Below are positions 1 to 8,106 of a stretch of 33,123 nucleotides of DNA, piece by piece. Both the position numbers and the translations under genes were made by a program. Within the stretch, counting starts at the first letter, position 1, and each line of letters starts with the position of its first letter. Source of the stretch: an uncultured Phycisphaerales bacterium (GTDB lineage: Bacteria; Planctomycetota; Phycisphaerae; Sedimentisphaerales; Anaerobacaceae); contig CALEZT010000053.1 in the NCBI GenBank assembly GCA_937927975.1, positions 1 to 33,123 on the forward strand. Direction: 5' to 3'. The notes beneath the pieces were generated by a model. That model saw only the letters and a program-made list of their open reading frames with translations, made no database searches and was not told the DNA's origin.

Positions 1-255
1 CTGGCCGATTCCCTCATCCGGCGGCAGACCATCGAGGAGAACCCGCGGTTCTTCCTGGCTGCGGGGGTGGCCAGATTCGCGGAGTGGCTACGCCAATCGG
101 AGCACGCGCGGGGCACGAACCTCAGGGACGTGCAGGACGTTCTGGATCGGGTCAGCGCGGCGCTGCCGCTGGATCAGGCCGTGCGGGATGTCGCGGCGCT
201 GGCCCATCAGGCGGAGCATCTGCCCAGAGCTGCCGAGACGAACGCACAGCCGTAG
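1..255 (+). CDS. 3' end of a gene, probable vWA/DUF3520-type protein C-terminus (5' end outside window)
   Basis: The frame is open from base 1 to the TAG at 253-255 and gives 84 residues. The pattern of a short charged segment, then a phenylalanine- and alanine-rich helix ('RFFLAAGVARFAEWLRQSEH') and a run of helices, resembles the C-terminal region (DUF3520) found after the von Willebrand factor A domain in bacterial 'Ca-activated chloride channel homolog' (YfbK-like) proteins. Those proteins share a 'FxxAAxVAxFxxxLRxSEH' type segment. The vWA domain and its MIDAS motif would lie upstream and cannot be seen, so this is family recognition from a fragment only. A GTG at 67 is internal to the fragment and is unlikely to be the true start, because the coding character continues upstream of it. 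The gene lies 144 bp before the next one, on the same strand. Confidence 0.5.
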   Translation: MADSLIRRQTIEENPRFFLAAGVARFAEWLRQSEHARGTNLRDVQDVLDRVSAALPLDQAVRDVAALAHQAEHLPRAAETNAQP

Positions 256-399
256 TCGGTTCGCGTGGGGCGGATACCGGCCCGCGCAACCGCGGTTTTA
301 CACGGGTTTTACACCACCGACACGTCATCGCGGTGTAGGATTTGGATGGGCACACTTGTGGTCTCGAAACCGCGTCATCCTCTTGGAAAGGGCACGACT
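256..399 (+). promoter_or_regulatory. Intergenic region with an 11-bp-period direct repeat
   Basis: This 144-bp gap lies between the vWA-like fragment and the giant envelope protein. It contains GGTTTTACAC twice, at 294-303 and 305-314, so the copies are 11 bp (one helical turn) apart. The first copy overlaps the palindrome AACCGCGGTT (288-297). A looser inverted pair, ACACC (311-315) and GGTGT (332-336), follows. I see no convincing -35/-10 pair. A Shine-Dalgarno-like GGAAAGG stretch (386-392) precedes the GTG at 400 with good spacing. The repeats could bind a regulator, but this is a guess. Confidence 0.3.
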
Positions 400-3300
400 G
401 TGTGGAACAAGATGCGAATTCTTGCCGTCGCATGCGTTTCTGCCGCGACTTTGCTGGGATCGTCGCGGACCTTGCGGGCCGATGGGATCGAGATGGACCA
501 GATCCACGTTGGATGTCGGATCGACGGTCGGCGATTGGCGGTGACCCTGGAGTTCGAGGCCCGCGCGAAACAGGCGTCGTCCGGGACCGTTCTGATCCAG
601 GGGAATGCCGTTCTGGAGAAGATGAGCCCCCGGATGGCGGGCGCGCAGCTTGAATACGATCCGAACGACAAGGCGTATCGCGTCGCCTGGAGTCGGCTGG
701 GTGCGCACCCTGTGGAAGCGACGTTCGTCGCTCGCGGCGACATAGAGCCCGACGGTTCCTGGCAGCGAGCCTGCCTGCATCTGCCGGCCGGCCGGGTGCG
801 CCAGGTCCGCCTGCTCAGCGAGGATCCGGATCTCGAAGTCGACCTGCCGGGCGCGCTGCGGGTGCGACGCCGCGTCGATCAGGGAAAGTTGATCGTCGAG
901 GCCACGTTGGGCCCTCGCAGTCCCCTGGACGTGCGATGGAAGCCCCGGGTGCAGTTGGCCGACGCCAGGCTTGTGCTCTCGGGCCAGGTCAACACGATCG
1001 TGACTGTCCGCGCCGGGCTCATGCAGATCGACTCGCTGTTCGATTTCCAGATCACGCAAGGCACGCTCGACACGCTGACGTTCCGTGTGCCGACCGGTTT
1101 GAGTGTCACGGCGGTGCGAGGTTCTTCCATTCGCGCGTGGGACCTTGGCCCAGACGCAGGCGGCGCGCGGCCTCTGCGGGTGGAGCTGAGCCGGGCGCAG
1201 GATCGCGAGTACCGTCTGCACATTCTGGCCGAGAGCGGCATCGACAGTGCGCCTTCGACGGTGCAAATTCCCACGATCGAACCAGCCGGGGACATCCCTG
1301 TCCGCGGCCAGTTGGCCGTCGGCACCGACAATGCGCTGCAACTGATCGTGCAGGAATCCTCCGGCCTGACCCAGATCGACGGCCCGGCGTTTCCTCGCGT
1401 CCAGGCCCAGGATGTCCCGGCCCGGCGCATCCCGCAGGGCAAGGCGTTTTTCTACACCTATGCGGGCAGCCAATACCGCCTGGCTCTGGTCGTGGACGAC
1501 ATCGTGCCGACGTACGAGGTCTCCTCTCGGATGGTAGCGGGCGTGAAACAGGACGACCTGGTCGTGGATGCCGAGCTGGAACTCGACGTGCGGGACGCGC
1601 CGCTGCGTCACCTGGAGATTGCGGCGCCGGGGCCCTTGGCGGTGGCTGTCGTCGATGGCAATCACGTGGGAGACTATCATGTCTCGGAGGCTCCGTCCGT
1701 CGGACGGGCAACCTCGATTCGGGTGGTCTTCAAGAAACCTGTGATGGGCAGGACGCTGCTGCATCTTCGACTGGAACTGGGACGAGGGCCTTTGGACGCG
1801 TCGGTGGGCATCCCCGCCCTCCGCGTGGCCGGGGCCAAGGTCCAGCGAGGCTACGTCATCATCGCGGCCGAGCCCGGAATCGAGATCGATCCGCCGCAGA
1901 CGCAGAACCTCCGTGAAATCCACACCGCCTCGGCGCCTCTGCGGGTGGGCGGCGCCCAGTTTGCATATCGTTTTCGCGATGCGGATTGGGGGCTGAGCTT
2001 GACGGCCCGTCGTCGCCCCGCCGAGATCCGGACCGAAGTCTTTCACCTGGAATCGATCGGGGAGACCCTGGCCCACGGCTCGGCGGTCGTCAATTACGTC
2101 ATTACGGGCTCGCCGGTGGACGAGCTGAAGTTCCGTCTGCCGGCAGGTTTCGAGAACGTCGAGTTCGTCGGTCGGGATGTGCGCCGCTGGGTTCGGCAGG
2201 ACGACGCCTGGGCGGTGAAGCTCAATCAGAAGGTCCTGGGCGACTACAGCCTGGCCGTGACCTACACCCAGCGACATGGTCCCGACCGTCCGATCCAACT
2301 CGGGTCTCTGCACTGCGTGGAGGTTCAGACGCAAAGCGGATACGTCGCGGTAACCAGCCATCTCGATCTGAAACTGCAATTGGAGGATCCGGCGCCCTTG
2401 TTGGCTATCGCTTTGGATGAACTGCCTGGCGATTACCGCATGCTGACCAGCGGTCCCATACTGGCGACTTACAAGTATATTGCGGAGCCTCACGCGGCAA
2501 CCCTGGCCGTCGAGCCCCACCAGCGAAGCGGACTGTTGCCTGTGGTTGTGGATATCGCGGATCTCCACACCACGCTGGCGGTTCGTCCGGACGGGCGGAT
2601 GGAATCGGTGACGACCGTTCGCTACAAGGTCAAGAACACGACCGGGCAGTTCCTCGCCTTGATGATGCCGCCGGACGCGCGGATCTGGGCGGTGTCGCAG
2701 AATGAATCGAACTCCGACGGAACGGAGAGGACGACTCGCCTGGCGGCATCGCACGACCAGGCGAGCGGGCGGCTGCTCATTCCCTTGCGGCGTCAAGCCA
2801 ATCCCAACGACCCCGCCACCATCGTCCTGGAATACGGTGGGACGCACGCTTCCGGCGCAGGGTGGACATGGAACGTGGACCTCACGGCTCCCAGTTGCGC
2901 GGTCCCGATCGCCTATGCGGATTGGCAGGTCGTGGTCCCGAACGGATGGTCCATCTCGCCCTCGGGCGGCAACATGCAGGCTCAGCCGCAAGCGGAGGCC
3001 TTTGCAGGTCTGGCGGATCTCGCGGATCGCGTGGCGGGCTCGTGGGCCAAGGCGCTGGTGCAACTCCGCGGTGACCCGCGGACCTGGGGATTCATCGCCG
3101 CGATGGGCATCGCGATCGCTCTGGGCCTGGCTCTGTGGCGACGGATCGTTCCGCATGGGATCGCGCTGGCTCTGCTGGGGGCGACGGTTTGGGTTGGCGT
3201 CGAGGCCTGGAGGGTCGATTGGACGCCGGTCCCGACGCCGACGGTCATTCGCTATGCGCAGGCGGTCAGCACGGACCCCGATCAGGCTCTCCGCGTCAGG

Positions 3301-6300
3301 GCGGAACTGGTCCCTGCCTGGCGTCGGGCTTTGCGGGTCTCGGATCTGGCCGCGGTTCTTGCGATCGTCGCTCTGGGCGGTCTTTGGGCTGCCAGATCCC
3401 ATCGCGCTCGACGCGTCGCTCTGGCAGCGGTGGCGGCAGCTTCGATCTATCTGGCCGCCAAGGTCCCGGCGACATGGCCCCTGCTCAAGGCGATGACGAC
3501 ATGGCTGACGCCGGCACTGGCGACGGCCTGGTTCCTGTACCGGACCCGGCCGACACGCCCGAGATTCGCACAAGCCGCGGCCGTCGCAACCCTTGTCCTG
3601 GTCGGCGGTTGTTCCACGACCGCCTCGGGCCACGCGGCGACACGCGGGCAATCCCTCATTGAACGCGTCGAATGCGCTCTGCTGGCGGGCGCCGACGACA
3701 TGGAACTCAGGTACGATCTCCGCGTGCGAGCGGATCGCCCCTCGCGATTCGTCCTGGCCGATGAATCGGCCGTATTGATCTCGCCGGCCAATCCGGCGGC
3801 TCATCTCCGTCTGGAGACGGAAAACACGCGGCACACCCTGCATGTGGAGAAACCTGGAGTGTATGACGTCCAGGTTGTCTTCCTGGCGCCGCTGTCGCCG
3901 CCAGGGGAAGACCGGCAGCGTCGGTTCGAGCTGTCCCTCCCTGCGGCATTGACCAACCGCGTGGGCCTGGTCATTCCGGACGCCAATGTCTCGGTCGAGG
4001 CCCCCGATGCAGTCTCTCTGGCCGTTCATCCGGAGGGGCAGGGGATTCGTGTAGAGGCGATGTTCGTCCCAGGCGGGCCTGCGGTGTTCGCATGGCGACC
4101 TCTGGAGCGGCAAGCAGCCAGGGAAGAGGTTCGATTCTATGCAAAGGATTTCGCTCTGGCGACTGTGACTCCCGGTCTGCTGCAGGTCCGTCATGAAATC
4201 CGCCTGCAGATCGCGCAGGGGCAGATCGATCGGCTGCTTCTGGATGTCGCCTCGGGCCAGACGGTGACGTCCGTCCTGGGACCCTGGATAGGCGCCTGGC
4301 GGTTCGATCCCATGGAGAAACGCCTGGAGGTGCGACTGACCCAGGGGGCGACCGGATCGTACGCGATGACGGTGGTCACGCAATCGGCCAACGTCGCCGT
4401 GCCGTACGACGTGCATCTGGAGGCCCTGGTGGTCCAGGGCGCCCTGGATCAGCACAGCGTCATGGGCCTTGCGACAGAGCCCTCCGTCTACGTTCTGGTG
4501 GATCGCCATCCGGCGGTCATGAATGTCGCAGATTACGTGGCGGAGGCCGCGGAACTGATCGGGAGCATGTCGAGCCTCGCCACCGGGCAGGTCGCTCTGG
4601 CGTATCGTTTCGATGCTGCCGACCGTGTGGTGACCGGGCGGGCCCAGGCGGTCCAGAGCGAGATTCGCAGTCGGGAAACGGCTCGATTCAACGTCGAAGA
4701 CGACCGCTTGGTGTACAACAGCCAGTGGGAGATCGAGATCGCCAAGGCGGGACGGTTCGACGTGGATTTGCTGATGCCCGAAGGCTTCGACATCGACGCC
4801 CTGGAGGCCGCGGAGGTCAGCCACTGGGACGATTCCACGGACGCGAGCCAGCGCCGCGTGCGGGTCCACTTCAAGCACCGATTGACAGGCTTGGTTCATC
4901 TGAAACTGGCCTTGAGCCGGGCGGTGGCCGATGTTCCGGATCGTCTTGCAGCTCCTCGCGTGACTGTGGTGGGAGGGATCAAGCACGTCGGTTGCCTTGT
5001 CGTCGGCTCGGAACAGGGAGTGCGGGTGTCCGTTGCGTCGCGGCAGGGCGTCAGCGAGGTCAATCCCGCGGAGCTGGGCCACTTGGGGCAGGGGCTTCTG
5101 GCGTTTCAATTCCTGCGTCCGGATTGGGAGATCCAGTTGCAGACCGAGTTGATCCAGGCCCGGATCACAGTCCAGGGTCTTCACGTGGCCAAGGTGAGCG
5201 ATGGGCTTGTCCGACATCAACACGCCTTTCGTTATCGTCTGTATCACGCAGGGACCAAGGCATTCTCCGTGGTCCTGCCCAGCGACGCGGTCGGGGTGAC
5301 GATTGGCGGGCCGGGCGTCGCTCGTCGAGAGCAGTCGGATGGGGGACGCTGGCGGATCGAACTGGCGGACAAGGTGTACGACCAGCCGTACCTGATGACC
5401 GTAACGTACGAAACCCGGTACGATCCGGCCGACGGCGCTGTCCCCCTGGTTCCGGTCCGGTGCGAGGATGCGGATCTGCAACAGGGCCACATCGCCGTGT
5501 TCGCGACCGAACGCGTCGAACTGGCGCCGGCCTTAGCCGATACGACTCTGCGTCCTGCGGACGCCAGGAGCATTCCCGAGTACTTCGGGATCGGCGACCT
5601 GTCCGGGGCCGCCATGTGCTATCGGAGCATCTCGCCCCAGTATTCGCTGACTCTCCAGGCCAAACGGCACAAGGCCGCCGGTCAGATCGGGGCTGAAGTG
5701 GTGAGGACCGATCTGGTCTCGGTGGTAACCTCATCCGGCCAGACGATCAACCGCGCGACCCTGGTTCTTCGCGTCAGCGGACGGCGCCATTTGCAGGCGA
5801 TTCTGCCCGATGGGGCGGTGCTCTGGTCCCTCAGCGTGGACGGACAGGCGGTGCAGCCGTCCCTGCATGCCCAGTCCGACGGACGCAGCGCCCTGATGAC
5901 GCCATTGCCGCAACAGGCATCGGACAACGTGCAGATGGACATGGTCTACGTCGCCGATGCGCCGGGGGCCGGCTGGTCGGGACGTCACGCCCTGCAAGGT
6001 CCGCGATTCGATCTGCCGCTCAAGAACATCACCTGGCAGGTCTACATGCCCGAGGGCTACGGTTACAGCGATTTCGGCGGGACGCTGAGCGTCAATCCGC
6101 GGGCGGCGCATGCCGCCGGCGTCCACTCCTACGGGCTTCAGACCTATCAGCAACGAATCGTGCAGATCAACCGCCTGAACGATCAGGTCGCCCAGCAGCA
6201 GCAGACTCTCGCTCGCGTGCTGTCGGAGAAGGGGGAACAGGACGCCGCCCGCCAGGCCCTGGCCAAGGGGTACAATTTCTCGTTCGGGAATTCTGCTTTG

Positions 6301-6873
6301 AACGAGGACATCCGCGTGGATCTCGACAACCTCGTCAGACAACAGGCGAAGGCGGCCCTCATCAACGCGCGCGGGCGGCTGCGACAGCAGAGCGGCGTCC
6401 CGGCCGAAGGTCAGATCGGTGCGATGCCCCCGATGTCCCAGCAGCAGCAGGTCGAACGGATCGAGAACTCGATCGGGCAGGCCGACAATGAAAATCTCGA
6501 ACTGATCACACGTCGAATCCTTCAGACCCAGGCTGCGGCGGAGACCTCGGTGTCCCAGATCCAGGTGACGATGCCAATCTGCGGCAAGGTCGTTCAGTTC
6601 GAGAGCCCCTTGCAGGTCGAGCCTGCCGCGGAGATGATGGTGTCCTTCACGGCCAAGCCTCAGCAGTTAGCTCGGATGGACCCCAGTCTCGCGTATGGCG
6701 TGGGGGTCTTCGCAGTCCTGGCGAGCAGCGGCGCCCTTCTCAAGCGGATGCGGGAGCCGTGGGATTGTCTGCGCACGGCCTGTGGGCACGGGACCGCCAG
6801 GACTGCAACGCAGGCGAAGCCCGACGATCCGGACACCCTGGGCCGACAGGTCTCCGCGGAGGAGCTACTGTGA
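400..6873 (+). CDS. Giant exported beta-repeat envelope protein (2157 aa), internally duplicated
   Basis: I chose GTG 400 because GGAAAGG lies about 7 bases upstream and because it opens a good signal peptide (about residues 1-28, after a short Lys-containing n-region). ATG 412 is an alternative. The protein consists of degenerate beta-rich repeats of roughly 110-180 residues with recurring phrases of the type 'F.lp.gf.v..v.G..v..W' and 'G.Y.ltv.ye'. After about four repeats come five or six hydrophobic helices (about residues 898-1070), then a lipobox-like VGGC (Cys1071), then about four more repeats. The end holds a Gln-rich coiled coil (about 1915-1990) and a last TM helix (about 2098-2117). 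Repeats in the second half match those in the first half in order. I do not recognise a named family or an enzymatic motif. The role is probably structural or binding, at the envelope. The 3' end overlaps the convergent PQQ gene by 9 bp. Confidence 0.85.
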   Translation: MWNKMRILAVACVSAATLLGSSRTLRADGIEMDQIHVGCRIDGRRLAVTLEFEARAKQASSGTVLIQGNAVLEKMSPRMAGAQLEYDPNDKAYRVAWSRLGAHPVEATFVARGDIEPDGSWQRACLHLPAGRVRQVRLLSEDPDLEVDLPGALRVRRRVDQGKLIVEATLGPRSPLDVRWKPRVQLADARLVLSGQVNTIVTVRAGLMQIDSLFDFQITQGTLDTLTFRVPTGLSVTAVRGSSIRAWDLGPDAGGARPLRVELSRAQDREYRLHILAESGIDSAPSTVQIPTIEPAGDIPVRGQLAVGTDNALQLIVQESSGLTQIDGPAFPRVQAQDVPARRIPQGKAFFYTYAGSQYRLALVVDDIVPTYEVSSRMVAGVKQDDLVVDAELELDVRDAPLRHLEIAAPGPLAVAVVDGNHVGDYHVSEAPSVGRATSIRVVFKKPVMGRTLLHLRLELGRGPLDASVGIPALRVAGAKVQRGYVIIAAEPGIEIDPPQTQNLREIHTASAPLRVGGAQFAYRFRDADWGLSLTARRRPAEIRTEVFHLESIGETLAHGSAVVNYVITGSPVDELKFRLPAGFENVEFVGRDVRRWVRQDDAWAVKLNQKVLGDYSLAVTYTQRHGPDRPIQLGSLHCVEVQTQSGYVAVTSHLDLKLQLEDPAPLLAIALDELPGDYRMLTSGPILATYKYIAEPHAATLAVEPHQRSGLLPVVVDIADLHTTLAVRPDGRMESVTTVRYKVKNTTGQFLALMMPPDARIWAVSQNESNSDGTERTTRLAASHDQASGRLLIPLRRQANPNDPATIVLEYGGTHASGAGWTWNVDLTAPSCAVPIAYADWQVVVPNGWSISPSGGNMQAQPQAEAFAGLADLADRVAGSWAKALVQLRGDPRTWGFIAAMGIAIALGLALWRRIVPHGIALALLGATVWVGVEAWRVDWTPVPTPTVIRYAQAVSTDPDQALRVRAELVPAWRRALRVSDLAAVLAIVALGGLWAARSHRARRVALAAVAAASIYLAAKVPATWPLLKAMTTWLTPALATAWFLYRTRPTRPRFAQAAAVATLVLVGGCSTTASGHAATRGQSLIERVECALLAGADDMELRYDLRVRADRPSRFVLADESAVLISPANPAAHLRLETENTRHTLHVEKPGVYDVQVVFLAPLSPPGEDRQRRFELSLPAALTNRVGLVIPDANVSVEAPDAVSLAVHPEGQGIRVEAMFVPGGPAVFAWRPLERQAAREEVRFYAKDFALATVTPGLLQVRHEIRLQIAQGQIDRLLLDVASGQTVTSVLGPWIGAWRFDPMEKRLEVRLTQGATGSYAMTVVTQSANVAVPYDVHLEALVVQGALDQHSVMGLATEPSVYVLVDRHPAVMNVADYVAEAAELIGSMSSLATGQVALAYRFDAADRVVTGRAQAVQSEIRSRETARFNVEDDRLVYNSQWEIEIAKAGRFDVDLLMPEGFDIDALEAAEVSHWDDSTDASQRRVRVHFKHRLTGLVHLKLALSRAVADVPDRLAAPRVTVVGGIKHVGCLVVGSEQGVRVSVASRQGVSEVNPAELGHLGQGLLAFQFLRPDWEIQLQTELIQARITVQGLHVAKVSDGLVRHQHAFRYRLYHAGTKAFSVVLPSDAVGVTIGGPGVARREQSDGGRWRIELADKVYDQPYLMTVTYETRYDPADGAVPLVPVRCEDADLQQGHIAVFATERVELAPALADTTLRPADARSIPEYFGIGDLSGAAMCYRSISPQYSLTLQAKRHKAAGQIGAEVVRTDLVSVVTSSGQTINRATLVLRVSGRRHLQAILPDGAVLWSLSVDGQAVQPSLHAQSDGRSALMTPLPQQASDNVQMDMVYVADAPGAGWSGRHALQGPRFDLPLKNITWQVYMPEGYGYSDFGGTLSVNPRAAHAAGVHSYGLQTYQQRIVQINRLNDQVAQQQQTLARVLSEKGEQDAARQALAKGYNFSFGNSALNEDIRVDLDNLVRQQAKAALINARGRLRQQSGVPAEGQIGAMPPMSQQQQVERIENSIGQADNENLELITRRILQTQAAAETSVSQIQVTMPICGKVVQFESPLQVEPAAEMMVSFTAKPQQLARMDPSLAYGVGVFAVLASSGALLKRMREPWDCLRTACGHGTARTATQAKPDDPDTLGRQVSAEELL

Positions 6874-8106
6874 CGGTTGGCCGATGCAGAGGAGGTGTTT
6901 GAATCCTCGCAGGAAGACCTGGCCGTCGCTGATCGCAGGGGAGGCGTAGCACGGCTCGCCCAGCTCATGCGCCGCGACCCGTGCGAACGACGGCCCGGGT
7001 CGGATCACATTCACCTGGCCGTCGTCGTTGATGAGATAGACCAGCCCCTCGATAAGGACGGGCGAGGCGTGGTGCTTGCCGAGTTTCTCCTGCCAGAGGA
7101 CTTTGCCTGTGGCGGCTTCGTAACAGAACGCCACGCCGCCATTGTTGACGGTGAGCAGGTAGTCGCCTGCGACGATCATCGAAGGCACGTATGGGGCGCC
7201 CTTGCTGTCCTGCCAGGCGATGTGGGTCTGCGTGACGTTGCCGGAACCATCGGGCCGGATCGCATACAGGACCTGCTTGGGCCAACTGCTGCTGATAAAC
7301 ACGAGCCCGGCTTTCTCGCTGTAGACCGGCGTGGCGCAGAATTCCTGCGAGGGGCCGTCCACCGTCCAGAGCTCCTCGCCCGTGTCGGGATCGAAACTGG
7401 TCACGCGACGGTCGCCGCACTGGATCATCTGCGTCCGGCCGTTCAGTTCGCGAATCAGCGGGGCACTGTAGCTGATCCCCTGGTTGGTGCGTTTGATCCG
7501 CCAGATCGTGCTGCCGTCTTCGCGGCCGAGGGCCACGAGGAAGGAATCGCCCTTGCTGTCGCCGTCGAGGATGACCTTGTCCTTGTAGAGCACGCATTCG
7601 TTGCTGAAGCCCCATTCGCCGGCGTGTGTGCCCGGTCGGACGAGCCAGAGCTGCTTGCCGTCGGCGAGGCTATGGGCGGCCGCGAAGATGTCGTCTCCGA
7701 CCCGGAACGCGACGTAGACTCGCTGGCCGTCGGTGGCGGGAGTGCCCGAGGCATGGCTGTTCTCTTTGTGGATCTTCTCCAGCGGTCCTTTCACCACCGT
7801 CTGTTGCCAGAGGATCTCGCCGGTGGCGCGGTCCAGACACAGGAGCATCCGCTCGGTCGTCTCGGGCATGGCGGTCGCGATGACGACCCGGTCGCCCCAG
7901 ACGATCGGGGAGGCATGGCCCTGGCCGGGGATCTTGGTCTTCCACGTCGCGCCGGCGCCGTCCCAGTCGGCAGGCACATTCCGCTCGGCGCTGGTGCCGT
8001 CGCCACGAGGGCCGCGCCAGCAGGGCCAGGACTCGGCATTCGCCGAGACAGCAAGGTGGACGAGGCAGAACGCCAGCGACAGGAATACGATGCGATTCGA
8101 TGTCAT
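6865..8106 (-). CDS. Secreted PQQ-like beta-propeller repeat protein
   Basis: The protein has 413 residues and starts with a clear signal peptide (residues 1-24, ending in 'SANA' before 'ESWPCWRG'). The body is built of tryptophan-docking propeller blades with the usual signature 'D..TGe.lW', seen at about residues 92-100, 239-247 and 331-337. The N-terminal 'WPCWRGPRGDGTS' block is typical of the large planctomycete family of PQQ-binding-like proteins. No catalytic dehydrogenase residues are evident, so a binding or scaffold role outside the cytoplasm is more likely than an enzyme; BamB-like proteins share the fold only. Its ATG (8104-8106) overlaps the stop of the upstream channel gene as ATGA, which suggests translational coupling. 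It is the last gene of the seven-gene minus-strand operon and converges on the giant gene with a 9-bp overlap. Confidence 0.9.
   Translation of the reverse strand: MTSNRIVFLSLAFCLVHLAVSANAESWPCWRGPRGDGTSAERNVPADWDGAGATWKTKIPGQGHASPIVWGDRVVIATAMPETTERMLLCLDRATGEILWQQTVVKGPLEKIHKENSHASGTPATDGQRVYVAFRVGDDIFAAAHSLADGKQLWLVRPGTHAGEWGFSNECVLYKDKVILDGDSKGDSFLVALGREDGSTIWRIKRTNQGISYSAPLIRELNGRTQMIQCGDRRVTSFDPDTGEELWTVDGPSQEFCATPVYSEKAGLVFISSSWPKQVLYAIRPDGSGNVTQTHIAWQDSKGAPYVPSMIVAGDYLLTVNNGGVAFCYEAATGKVLWQEKLGKHHASPVLIEGLVYLINDDGQVNVIRPGPSFARVAAHELGEPCYASPAISDGQVFLRGFKHLLCIGQPSQ

Noticed and set aside
325..5490. A 1721-codon open frame on the minus strand opposite the giant protein gene
   Set aside because: It is rich in Arg, His, Gln and Pro without domains, and mirrors the codon pattern of the plus-strand gene, which has a signal peptide, ribosome binding site and repeats. 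GC-rich coding DNA often leaves the complementary frame free of stops.
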